NCBI GenBank assembly: GCA_016946835.1
Contig: JACVTC010000074.1
Location: 801,001 to 865,000 of the forward strand
Source of the DNA: Neocallimastix lanati (nom. inval.)
Taxonomy: Eukaryota; Neocallimastigomycota; Neocallimastigomycetes; Neocallimastigales; Neocallimastigaceae
Direction of reading: 5' to 3'
DNA: 64,000 bases
A program made the position numbers and the translations under genes. The notes below the pieces were generated by a model that worked only from the letters and a program-made list of their open reading frames with translations, had not been told where the DNA came from and made no database searches. Positions within the stretch are counted from its first letter, which is position 1. Each line of letters opens with the position of its first letter. Below, in pieces: positions 49,005 through 60,336 of the stretch.

Positions 49005-49044
49005 AATAATATAAATAAAAAATATGACATTTTAGGAAAGTCAT

Positions 49045-49057
49045 ATTTTAGGAGGAA
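49045..49057 (+). promoter_or_regulatory. Polypurine tract of copia element
   Basis: ATTTTAGGAGGAA directly abuts the right LTR, as expected for the plus-strand primer. A small hairpin (ATGAC...GTCAT) precedes it. Confidence 0.75.
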
Positions 49058-49296
49058 TGTTAGAATATAAAAAAAATAAATACTTAATAATGACTTTAAT
49101 ATATTTTACCCAATCAGAATATTATTATATTTAAATAAAATTATAAAAGAAATAAAATGTAACCTTGTTAAAAATATATACACTTTTGTAATCATAAAAA
49201 ATAAAGATAAATAAAATTAAATATTAAGTATTATATATAAAATGTTATTCTAAAAATATATCTAATTTTCTCAATATTTGTTTTTGGTGTTTAATA
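49058..49296 (+). repeat. Right LTR of copia element
   Basis: 239 bp, same sequence as the left LTR; followed by AACTTTATTAAAGAG, which matches the paralogous locus at about 32126. Confidence 0.9.
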
Positions 49297-49751
49297 AACT
49301 TTATTAAAGAGAATAATAAAAATAATTAATACATATTTTTATTATTATTAGTATGAATTACAATTAATTACATTTAATTTACAATATTGTATTAATCATG
49401 TACAATTTTATTATACATAAAACTATCATTATATATTAAAAAATGCATTTAATTTCAAAAAATAAAAAAAGGCTTGCCTAAGAAATGTGAATATATATTT
49501 TACCTAATTTAAAAAGCCAGTAAATTATTATGGCATTTAATTTAAAAAGTTATTAAATTATTAATTAATTATTATTATTATTAATTGAGTGTTATTTAAT
49601 TATTTATTTATTATTTTTTAATAAATACTCCTTTTTATTAGTTATTCGTTATTATTTAATATGTAATATTTAATTATTATTATTCTATTACTTATTATTT
49701 AATATTTGAAATTTAATATCTATAATTTATTATTTATTATTTATTATTTAT
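49297..49751. other. AT-rich intergenic region right of copia
   Basis: The first 80 bp are paralogous to 32126-32205. The remainder is AT-rich with TTATTTA remnants and the TTAATAAATACTCCTTTTTA motif. No gene is seen. Confidence 0.5.
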
Positions 49752-50125
49752 TTAAGGATTAGGTAAATTTATATTATTAAGAATCTTGTGTATTTCTCAA
49801 TCGTGGCGTATGTTTATATGTGGCTTGTTTTTTAATAATTAAATAAATAATAAATATTTTTTTTTATATATAATTTATCAATATTCAATTGTATATATAA
49901 TTTTTTATAATTTTTTAATAGAATATATTATTATTTCATTTGAAATAGTTATTTAATAATATTTAATTGAAAAATATATTATTATTTCTTTTGAAATAAA
50001 TTAGTTATATATTTATGATTGTATAGAATATCATAAAATGTATGGCTTTATTTTAAAAATATTATAAGCCACATTGTTAAAAGCACGATACCTTATTATT
50101 AATAATTAATTTACCTAATCCTTAA
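49752..50125. mobile_element. MITE with TTAA target duplication
   Basis: Terminal inverted repeats GGATTAGGTAAAT (49756-49768) and ATTTACCTAATCC (50109-50121) are flanked by TTAA on both sides. The inversion extends imperfectly for about 60 bp (GTGGCTT inside the left arm, AAGCCAC inside the right). Length is about 366 bp with no coding capacity. TTAA duplications are typical of piggyBac-type elements. A degenerate copy of the right end (ATACCTAATCCTTTA) lies at 53475-53489, in the homologous flank of gene H. Confidence 0.65.
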
Positions 50126-50556
50126 ATTCAAAATTATGCAGGTTCAGTTCTCACAACTGACAATAAAAAATTTTTTAAAATATAATTTGATTTTTTAATG
50201 AGAATAATTAATAATAAATATTATTATTTATATAAGAGATAATTTAGTTATTACTGTTTTATTATATATATTTTAGTTATGGAATTAATAATGTAATTAT
50301 AATTATAATATAATAAAATAAAAAATAAAAAAATTTCTAAATTGAAATTGAAATTTCAAAAAAAAAAATATATTTTTTCTTAATTTAAAATTATTATTAT
50401 TATTTTTTTTTTTTTTGCAATTAACATAATGGTCCTAATAGTCATTGTGTTAGAGTTTACTATGAGTTTTTTCAGTAGAAGAAGATATGGTTGTTTTTTA
50501 GTTATTTTCATTATAAGTAAAAAAAAGTTAAACCTGAAATTTTTATCACTAATAAT

Positions 50557-50690
50557 GGAACTTTAATTTTACAAAAAATATAAATTTCTTTGAAATTTTG
50601 AAATGGAAAAAAAAAAAAAATTTTTTTTTGAAAACTCATAAAATAATAAAAATAATTTTTCTTAATTATTTTTATTCAAAACAAACAAAC
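50557..50690 (+). promoter_or_regulatory. Conserved upstream module of gene G
   Basis: Block 1 is GGAACTTTAATTTTACAA plus AAAATATAAATTTC; block 2 is CTCATAAAATAATAAAAATA plus ATTTTTATTCAAAAC. Block 1 begins about 240 bp upstream of the ATG. Further up, a stretch with AACATAATGGTCCTAAT and TTTTTTCAGTAGAAGAAG (50426-50490) is also shared with gene H. Confidence 0.6.
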
Positions 50691-50798
50691 AAATATAAAA
50701 AAAAAAGAAATTGTAATATATTGTAAATAAATAAAAATTACAATCTTCTGTAATTAGTTATAATCATTTTTTTTTTTTTTATTAAGTTCCACTCAAGG

Positions 50799-52858
50799 AT
50801 GTTTACTAAAAAGTTTTTCAGGTGAGATAATTTTTTTTTAATAATATAAAACAATTAAAATAGAAATGGTATTAGAGTTTAATTTTTTTTTAATGAATAT
50901 ATAATAAATAACCATTGAAATCGTAATTATTAAATTACAATGTGAAATAACATTTCTAATATATTTTATATTTTTATTTTTTTTTTTTAATTCATATTTA
51001 CAGTGTAGTTACTTTATTCCTTGTGGGAAGTCAATTGGTTTCTGCTACTCAAGAGGATGCTCCGGGTAAATTTTTTTTTTTTTTTCATTTTTGAAAATTT
51101 AAATGAGAGATATAAAAAATTTTATTTGAAAGTTCATTATTTCTTTTTTTTGTTTCGGTTATTAAATTCAAATCTTTATATCTAATATCTTTTTTTTTTT
51201 TTTTTTTTTTTTTATTTTTACTTAATATTAAATATTATATCATATAAAAAGAAATTGATGATTGTGGTGAAAAAAGTTTAACCTCATGTTCTGGTGAGGA
51301 AATTGCTGATACATTATGTATTAAAAATAATATATTATATGCCATTGAAAATACTTCTGGTTGCTATAAAGTAGAACAAGCATTAGCTCTATCACAAGTA
51401 AATATTATGAGTGTGACTACCACCAGTATTACTGATGCCAGTAGCAGTTTAAGTGATGATATTTCGTCAGATATTGCAAAAATTGCTATTTACAATTGTA
51501 ATGCTGAAAGCTGTGAAAGATCATATGGTTTTATTAAAGATTCTGGTAACTACTACTCTATTGCAAAAGGAAATAAAAATGAAGGGGTCACACCAACTGG
51601 TGGCAGTTGTGATGGAATTATTGGTACCTTAGATGTTAGTAATGAACTTTGTCTTGGCTATTCTGACCCCAATAGTATAACGGTCGGTTTTACAGAAACT
51701 GGTGATTATCTCTTGAGTGGAACGACCGCTGCAACAAATCCATTTACAACTGATGCTACTGCTCATACTATTCCAGTCTTAGTTGGTACCAATTACATGA
51801 TTCATGATACTCTTTTAGATGGTTTGTATTATTATTAAGTGATAAAGAATTTTTTGTTAAAACTTTATAAAAATTATAATTTTTTTTTTACTTATTTTAT
51901 TTATTTTATTATATTATATTTAATTTGAAATTAAATAAAAAAAAAATATACCTGTAGTCGAAGAATATTGTTACAGTTCTACTGATGCTTCTCTTATGTC
52001 AAGAGAAGACAATTTCTGTAATGAAACCAATTGTTCTAAATATTATAATTGTAGTGAAGGTACTTGTGAAGAAGATACAGAAAGTTGTACTCTTCCTCCT
52101 GCTGGAACTTGTACTGCTACTGCTGACACAAATAATACCTGTAAATTGATTCATTTAAAAAAATATATATATTTTTTTATTTGTATGATAATATTTATAT
52201 GCATTAACATTATTAATTATGAAAAAAAATTATACTATAATTAGGTGAAGGTGGTTATGCCATCATTTCAGAAGCATTATATAAATGTACTACCAGTGGA
52301 AGTGCTTGTACAGCAGAAACACCACAAATTGGTTATTATAAAGCAGTTGATAATGGACAATATTCCTCTGGATATATTATTTGTAAGGGTGGTGCAAGTG
52401 TTACATGCTCCGCAGCATCAATTGAAACAGCCGATGATTGCAATGGTCATTTAGGAAAAATTATTACCAGCGGAAATATTTGTGTTAATGCTATAGATGG
52501 TGATACAGGTATTGATTTGACTGCTTCAAATAAATATTTAATGGATGCCGGTAATGGTATTACCGATTTAGGTATCACCTCTAAAGACAGTAGTTTTGTA
52601 GTTTTAAATGTTGATTCAACCAATAATAAAGCTACTATTTTAACCTTTGCTGAAACTACAGAAAGATATTTCTATGTAAAACAAGACGATGACAAAAAAA
52701 CTATTGCTGTTAAAGGAGATACAATTGCTAATGCAATTTGTGCAAATAAAAGTATTATGGATGAATATAAGAGACAATATCAAGATAGTTGTGTTAATAA
52801 TTCACTTGATGAAACTACTGTTGCCTACTATAAGAAAAATCGTACTGTAGGAGCTTAG
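50799..52858 (+). CDS. Gene G: secreted cysteine-rich GYY-repeat protein, scaffoldin-like family
   Basis: Exons are 50799-50821, 51004-51065, 51252-51821, 51958-52140 and 52245-52858. The total is 1452 nt, giving 483 residues. The signal peptide is MFTKKFFS then VVTLFLVGSQLVSA, cut before TQEDA. Exon 3 (190 codons) has IYNCNAESCERSYGFIKD, NYYSIAKGN and LCLGYSD. Exon 4 is the Cys module (LMSREDNFCNETNC, YYNCSEGTC). Exon 5 has GGYAIISEALYKC, IGYYKAVDNG, GYIICKGG, YLMDAGNG and a polar C-terminus (MDEYKRQYQDSC, YYKKNRTVGA). Exon order and lengths agree with gene H up to exon 3 (570 nt in both). No transmembrane segment or known enzyme domain. Function unknown. Confidence 0.83.
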
Positions 52859-53942
52859 GATTAACATAACATTTATTTATATATAAAATTTGATATTTTA
52901 AAATTTTGTAAAAAATAATGTACCATAAGTTATATATTACTTGTAAAATATAAAAGTTATAAAGATGAAACGTAAAAAATAAATCCATAAATGAATTTTG
53001 TATAATATAAGGAAAAAAAATTAATAAAGTATTATAATTTATAATTAAAATAAGTATTTTTTTATCTATAGCTTTAACGATGAAATTTAATAATTTCCTT
53101 TATTATTTTTTAATTTCTATTTACTATTTACTATTTTACTATTTAATATTTACTATTTATTTTATATTTAATATTTATTAATTATTATTATTTATTATTA
53201 ATTATTTATTATTTATTAATTAATATTTAATATTTATTATTGAAAATTTAAAATTAATATTTATTATATACAAAATATTATTTATTATTTATTAATTATA
53301 GTTAATATTTAATATTTAATATTTAATATTTACTATTTAATATTTAATATTTATTATTTACTATTTATTATTTACTATTTATTATTCAATAATTAATAAT
53401 TAATAATTAATATTTATTATTTAATTATTATTTAATTTAATTATTAATTATTAATTATTTATTAATATTTATAAATACCTAATCCTTTATTTAAAATTAT
53501 TCAGGTTCTTACCAAAAATTTTTTTTCAATATATAATTTTTTATTAATAATAATTTAATAATAAATATTTACTAATATATATATATATAAAAAAATAGAA
53601 AAATAAGGCAACCATAGGAGATTATTCAGCTATTATTGTTTTACTATGTGGACTTTAAGTTATGGAGTTAAGATTATTATTTTGTTATTATATAATAAAA
53701 TAATAATTAAAAATAAAAACAATTAGAAATTGAAATTGAATTTCAAATTTCAAAAAAAAAAAAAAAAACTTTTTTCAATTTAAAGATTATTTTTTTTTTG
53801 AAATTAACATAATGGTCCTAATGGATATTGTGTTAGAGTTTATCATAAGTTTTTTCAGTAGAAGAAGCTATAATTATTTTTTTATGGTTATTTTCATTGA
53901 AAATGAAAAAAAGTTAAACTTGAAAATTTTATCACTAATAAT
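52859..53942. other. Intergenic region between genes G and H
   Basis: 3' flank of gene G, then TTATTTA/TTTAATA-rich DNA (53095-53470), then a flank homologous to that of gene G from about 53475. No gene is recognised. Confidence 0.5.
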
Positions 53943-54075
53943 GGAACTTTAATTTTACAAAAAATATAAATTTCTTTGAAATTTTGAAATGGAAAAAAAA
54001 AAAAAAATTTTTTTAAAAACTCATAAACTAATAAAAATAATTTTTTTTCCATTTAAATTATTTTTATTCAAAAGC
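53943..54075 (+). promoter_or_regulatory. Conserved upstream module of gene H
   Basis: Block 1 is GGAACTTTAATTTTACAA plus AAAATATAAATTTC; block 2 is CTCATAAACTAATAAAAATA plus ATTTTTATTCAAAAG. Nearly identical to the module of gene G. Block 1 begins about 270 bp upstream of the ATG at 54215. Confidence 0.6.
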
Positions 54076-54214
54076 AAAACGAATAAAATAAACAAACAAA
54101 AACAAAAGGAAAAAAAAAACTTATATTTTAGTGTAAATAAGTAAAAACTACTTTTATATTTTAATTATAATTAATTTTTTTTTTCTTTTTAAACTATAAT
54201 TGTTAACCTTAGAA

Positions 54215-57200
54215 ATGTTTGGAAAGCTCCTAAAGTAAAAAGAATTCCGATTTTTTTTTTTTTTATTTTTTAATTTTTAATTTTTATTTTTTTTAAAATA
54301 TATTTTTATCGAATAAAAAAATTAATAAATATGTTATGTTTTTAGTATTAATTTTATTTTTTAATAAATATTATTAAAAATATGAATGTTAATATTTATC
54401 ATATATATATTATTTAATGTAGTGTGGTTGGTCTTTTAACTCTTGTGAAGTTCGCAGCTGCTGCTTTCTCTAATAGTATATTTTAATTTTTTTATTTTTT
54501 TATTTTTTTTTTTTTTTTTTAGCAAATTTTATTTTAATTTATAAAGATTCATAAAAGAACTGTACTAATTAGTAAATTCAGTTCTTAAAAAACAAAAATA
54601 AAAAAATAAAAATAAAAAATAAAATAAAAAAAAAAATTAAATAAATAAAAAAAATGTATTATTTTATAGTTCAAAAAAAATATAATATATTTTAAAAAGT
54701 TGAGAAAAACTTATCATTATAATTTTTTTGATCATTATTTATTAATAAATATTTTCTTTTAATAATATTATTATTGAATCTTAATAAAAAATTTCAATAA
54801 AAAAGGTCTTCCTTCATGTAATTCACCGTCAGTGAATACTGACGCGACATTAAATACTACAGTGAAGTATTGTATTGATAATAATAATAAAATTCATGAT
54901 TATGGTGAAGGTGGTGCTACTGATGCCGGTATTTTACCTAAAGGAGTATACGTATTTGATCATACCTCACAATTAGCACTTCAATTAGGTACTTCTGGCT
55001 CTATTGGTAGTAGTACAGACAATTTAATACTTTATCAATGTGGCGGTGATAAGGTATGCCAGCAAACCACGGGTTATGTTCAAATTGGTACTGATACTTG
55101 GTTTTATGTAAAGGAAGGTGGAAGTGGATCAACAACTCCTAACGCTAGCGTTACTGATAATGATGATTGTGATGGTACAGATGAAATTGGAAGTTTAATA
55201 AAATATAGCAGTAATGCAGTCCACCTTTGTCTCACTACCGCAAAAAGTGTAGCTGCAGCTGCCATTGGCGACTATTTAGTAGTAGATTCCGTTACCGCCA
55301 CTAACTCACCATTTGCCCAGAATAATTTGATTATTACGACAGACGAATACTTTATTGTGGATAAATTATTAGCTGGTATGTATATTCAATCCAAGTGAAA
55401 AAAAAAAAAAAAAATGATGATATAAGGTGAAAAAAAAAAAGAAAAAGATATGATGATCATCCTTGTTACTATATCATCTTTTTTTTTTTTTGATTTTTTA
55501 AAAAATTTTTTTTTTTACATTATAAATAGTATCATAATAATATATGGTCATTTAATATTACCATCGATCATTCTCTATATCATTGATTTACCCCTTTAAT
55601 TAAACTTTTTTTTTTATTTTTATTCATACCTTTTTTTTTTATTTTAATTTCTCTAATTACTCTTTCCTATCCTAGCGGATGATTATTGTGTGGATAATGA
55701 TTCAAAAATTGTGACCGGAAGAAAAACGAATTACTGTGATAATAGAACGAATGATTGTGATGATTACATGAAATGTGAAGATGGTGCCTGTACCACTGTT
55801 ACCATTGATCGTAAATATTTTATATATATCAAAAAAAAAAAAAAATTCAATATATATATATCTATAATTTTTTTTTGTTATTTTATTTTTTTATTAAAAA
55901 AAAGAGAAAGTAATCAAAAGGAATTTATCATTAAAATAAAAATATACTTTTACTCTATCTATATATTAAAAAAAATAACTTAAATAACAAATAAAACATA
56001 CTAATCAAACTTAAAAATTATTAAATGAAATAAATCATGGGAAACTGTAGCAAGATCAACAGAAGAACCAGGAGAATGTAATCCAGCTACAAACGCAAAG
56101 GATTGTAAGTATTTTTTTTAATTATTATCTTATATTTCATCTTTTTTACTCTTATTGAATTATTTATTTGATATACATTATCAAAACAGAGCATAAAAAA
56201 GTTATATTTACAATATCTTTTCATAACTTATTTATTATCAATCTATAAAATATTTTTATAATACTTATAAAATTTAAAAGGTAATGAGGGTTACTACATT
56301 CTAGATAACTCAAATACTTTCGTAACAGCAGTGTCTGATGCAAATATAAATAAAGTTTACCATTGCCAAGATAAAACATCATGTACTGATGTCACTTCAT
56401 CCATTGTTGGATATCTCAAAAATGCTGATACAACAAATGCCTCTACCATCCCATACATCAAATGTACTCATGCTCATCAATGTTCCTCTATTGCCCAACC
56501 AGGAGCAAATAGTTGCTCGACTTCTGGTAGTGGTAGTTTAATTTACAATGAAAAATATAAACTTTGCATTGACGGTACCAATTCTGTTGAGTTAGACTCA
56601 GCTGCCAGTTATTTAGTTTCCGCTCATACTACCGATGGTACTTTCATTGCCTCCACTTCAAAAAGTGATTTTGTCATTGTAGCAGTGGATGGTAAAGGAA
56701 GTGCCACTCTTACCACTCAAGGTAAATAAAAAAAAAATTTTTTTTTTCTATTTATTAATTTTGAAATAGTTTGAAATTATTTTTTTTTTGTATTATTTTT
56801 ATTTTCGAAATTTTCTCCTTTTTTTTTTTTGTATCAAACGATTTTTTTTATTAAATAAATTAAATAATAATAAGATTAAAAAAAATTGAATAGTTGTCGT
56901 AAAAATATTTAGAGATAGCTAACAAACAATAAAATAAAAGATAGAATAAAAAAAATAGTAATCATTATAAATGAATAAGTAAAAAAAAAAATGGATACGT
57001 TTTAATGATACTTCATTTCATGTAAAACCTATCTTTATCAATAGAAAAATAAATTTATTATTATTATTATTATTATTAATTTTTTTTTTAGAAATATTTA
57101 AATTCAAAACAAAAAAAAAAAACAAGCAGAACAAAAAATAAAAAGAGAAAATTTCATACACTAATACCTATTTCAATTAATATATTCTGTACTAATTATT

Positions 57201-58174
57201 TTTTATTATCTATTACCACATAATTTTCATGCATTAGCTTCTGGAAACTATTATATTGCCGATGCAAGTAAAGCTTTATTAACTGCAGTAGATAAGGCAG
57301 AAACTACTGGTACTTTGTATAAGTCGGATGGTTCCACCTGTGTTGCTGATACCACGACAATCGGTTATCTCAAAAATGCTGCCTCCGATGATGATAATGT
57401 TCCATACATTGAATGTAGTGCCACTGAAACCCAACAAACTATCGATGCAGACACTGTAGATACGAATGCTTGTAAAGCTATTGCTAAACCAAGCGGTACC
57501 AAGGTCGTTGGAGCTTTAATCAATGATGGTGATTATAAACTTTATATTAATGATTCCAGTGCCGTTGCTGTTGGCGCTTCCGCTGCCAAGTACCTCGTCG
57601 ATGCCCATACAGCCAGTGCTTTTGTGAAAACTGCCGTGGAGGAAGGCTATTATGTCGTCGTTGAAATTGATACCGATGGAAATATCATTCGTAGACCTCA
57701 AAGTAAGTATATTTTTTGTTTTTTTGTAAAAAAAAAAAAGAAATATATATATAAATAGTATAGATAGATAAAAACAAATATATATAGATAAAAAAATAAT
57801 CTAATAGAATAATTAAGAACTTTGGTTAGAAAGAAGGAAATAAATTTATAAATTAGAATAGGCCTAAATAATAATTTATGATTTAAAAATAGAAAGAAAA
57901 AAGCAAAAAAACTAAATTAAAAAATAAATATTTAATATTATTTTATATTTTTATATTTCTTTTATTTTTTTATTTTTTTTATTTAAATTAAAAAGCTGGA
58001 AGAAAATACATTTATGCAGTGACGGCTAGTAAACAAGTTTATGACAAGGGAGAGACTGATCAAGTATCTAATATGTGTCAAGATGGAACTTTAAAAACTG
58101 GCTCTTCTGAATATGTATTAAATAAAACTAATGGTGATTTAGTAGACTTCTATAAAGAAAATAATGCAAATTAA
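54215..58174 (+). CDS. Gene H: secreted cysteine-rich GYY-repeat protein, scaffoldin-like family
   Basis: Eight exons: 54215-54234, 54423-54475, 54806-55375, 55676-55810, 56051-56104, 56281-56721, 57238-57702 and 57996-58174. The total is 1917 nt, giving 638 residues. The signal peptide is MFGKLLN then VVGLLTLVKFAAAAFS. Exon 3 has LYQCGGDKVCQQTTGYVQIG and LCLTTAKS. The Cys module is split over exons 4 and 5 (KIVTGRKTNYC, CDDYMKCEDGAC). Exons 6 and 7 are two copies of one module (GYYILDNSN ... VGYLKNADT ... YIKC and GNYYIADAS ... IGYLKNAAS ... YIEC), 147 and 155 codons. The last exon has RKYIYAVTASKQVYDKG and a polar end. All introns after the first are phase 1. Exon 1 is 20 rather than 23 nt. 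Confidence 0.82.
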
Positions 58175-60083
58175 TGTGATTTTTTTTATAAACAATTCAT
58201 TTCATTATCTTTCTTTTTTTTTTTTTTTATATATATGTAAATACAACATAAAGCTTTATGATTTCATTGTAAATATTATTAAAAAAAAAATTGAAAAACA
58301 CTATGAATTATTTTATTTTTTATTCATTGAAATGTCATGTAGTAATAATAATATTGAAAAACGTCATTATTAATATTATTAATTTTTTGTTATTTTACAT
58401 GTATGTATAAAAAAAAGGAAAAAAAAAAAAGAAATAATGAATATGAAATAAATAAATTTATTTATTTATATATAAAAAAAAATAAATATGTTTATGTACT
58501 ATTCACAGTATAGTATTTATTATTATTAAAGAGAATGTAACTTTTAACTCTTTTACCTTTTCATTATAACTATTATTTCATTACTTTTTTTTTGTATTTA
58601 ATACTCTGATTTCTTAAAGGTAAAAATAAATAATAATGAAATAAAGATATATTGAAAAGAAGAAATTAATATTAATATTTTTTCTATAAATAATATTAAA
58701 AGTAATACTTAATAATATTTTTTTTTTTAAAAATTGAAAAAATCTTTTATCTTTAAAAAAGGAAAACCAACTTCTTTCTATTTCATATTTATTTTATTGA
58801 ATTAAAAAAATGAAAACTCTATTAAAAGTAACCATTAGAATATCAAAATTTGAATATCTGTAAAATCAAGAATTCGAAAAAGAATTTTTGACATTTATAA
58901 TACTGTGCTAATAAAAAAAAAAAAGGTATTAATTATGATTACATCAATAATAAATTTTTATATATAATAAATTGTAATAATAATCCTATTAATGGATAAT
59001 AATAAAAAAAAATATAATTAAAAAATAGAAAAATCAATAATTCATAATAATTAATTAATAATTATAAAATAGATATTTAATAATGGAATCTTATTATTTA
59101 CTTTTTTATTTATAAATAATTTTGTTATTAAAGAATAATAACAATAAGAAATTAAAAATAGTATTAATAGTGAATAACAACAATAATTTATTGACTTGTA
59201 CATTTAATATTTTATTGTAACGAAATAAATTATAATTAATAATACATTAAATGAAATAAAGTTAAAAAGTAGTAATTATCAACAATCTTTGTTAATTTTG
59301 TCTAATTTCCATCTCCATAAAATACCAAAAACATAAAGGGACTAATAATTAAATTACTTTTTTTTTTGTTAACTTTAATATATAAAAAAATAATAAAAAA
59401 TAAGATTAAAGTAATTATAAAGCAATAATTATTATTAATTAAACAGTAATCATAAATAAAAAATTCATAATTATAAATATAATAATATTAATTTTAAATA
59501 AATAAAAATATTAATTTTAAATAAATAATAATAATTTTAAATAAATAAAAATAATAATTTTAAATAAATATTAAAAAAAAAAAATTTAAATTATAATTAA
59601 GAAATAATTTAAAAAAATTAATAATAAAATTAAATTTAAAAAATTTTAACTAATTTTTAAACTTTTTAATTATACCTAAACTTAAATTTAAGAGTTTCTT
59701 ATTTTTTTTTTTTATTTTTAAAAGTTGAATCCTTCAATGAATTAAGAATTAAAAGTAAAAAAAAAAAGAAAATAAAGAAATAAATGCTTTCTTTTACTGA
59801 ATTAAAAATAAAAAAAAGAAAAAAAAAATAATAAAGAATAATCAACAAACTTTATTAAATTATTTACTTTCTTTCTAAAATGCTTTTATTTCAAATTAAC
59901 TTTTTATAATTTTAATATTAATATTTTAATAATATTTTATAATAATAATAATATAATATACTATTTAATTTTTTAATAATTGTTATTTTTTTAATAATAA
60001 TGACAGCTTTTTTTTAATTATAATAATTATAATTTTAGAGAGTCTTTGTTATCTTTTTGATAACACTTTTATCAGAATTGAAT
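58175..60083. other. AT-rich intergenic region
   Basis: 3' flank of gene H and 5' flank of gene I, with A/T runs and a short (TTTTAAATAAATAA-type) tandem repeat near 59490-59570. No gene is recognised. Confidence 0.5.
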
Positions 60084-60204
60084 AAACTCTATTTTCAAAA
60101 AAAAATATATAAATCTCGTTTGAAATTTCAACTTTTTTTTTAAAAAACTAAAAATAATAAAATAATTTAATTATTTCAACCTAATAAATTATTTTATTCA
60201 AAAC
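60084..60204 (+). promoter_or_regulatory. Conserved upstream module of gene I
   Basis: A diverged block 1 (AAACTCTATTTTCAAA plus AATATATAAATCTCGTTTG) and block 2 (AAAAATAATAAAATAATTTA plus ATTTTATTCAAAAC). Block 1 is about 250 bp upstream of the ATG. Confidence 0.45.
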
Positions 60205-60336
60205 ATTAAAAAAAAAATAATAAATTTACCATTATTAAAAATAAAAAATAAAAAAAAAAACTTTTATAATCAACTCTTTGTATTATATTGTATATAATTA
60301 TAATATTTTTTTATATTTTTTTATTACTTAAAAAAA

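Larger units (their letters stand above)
42850..49296 (+). mobile_element. Ty1/copia LTR retrotransposon, full length
   Basis: 6447 bp with two 239-bp LTRs, a primer-binding site directly after the left LTR, a gag region, a pol region in the copia order (protease, integrase, reverse transcriptase, RNase H) and a polypurine tract before the right LTR. The LTRs appear identical by eye, pointing to recent insertion. Three in-frame stop codons (44567, 44795, 48570) make this copy defective unless supplied in trans. No target duplication is visible (TCCAT left, AACTT right). Confidence 0.93.

Noticed and set aside
50141-50165. tRNA-like GGTTCAGTTCTC box
   Set aside because: Only a weak box B match with no stems; the same spot in the gene H flank has lost it.
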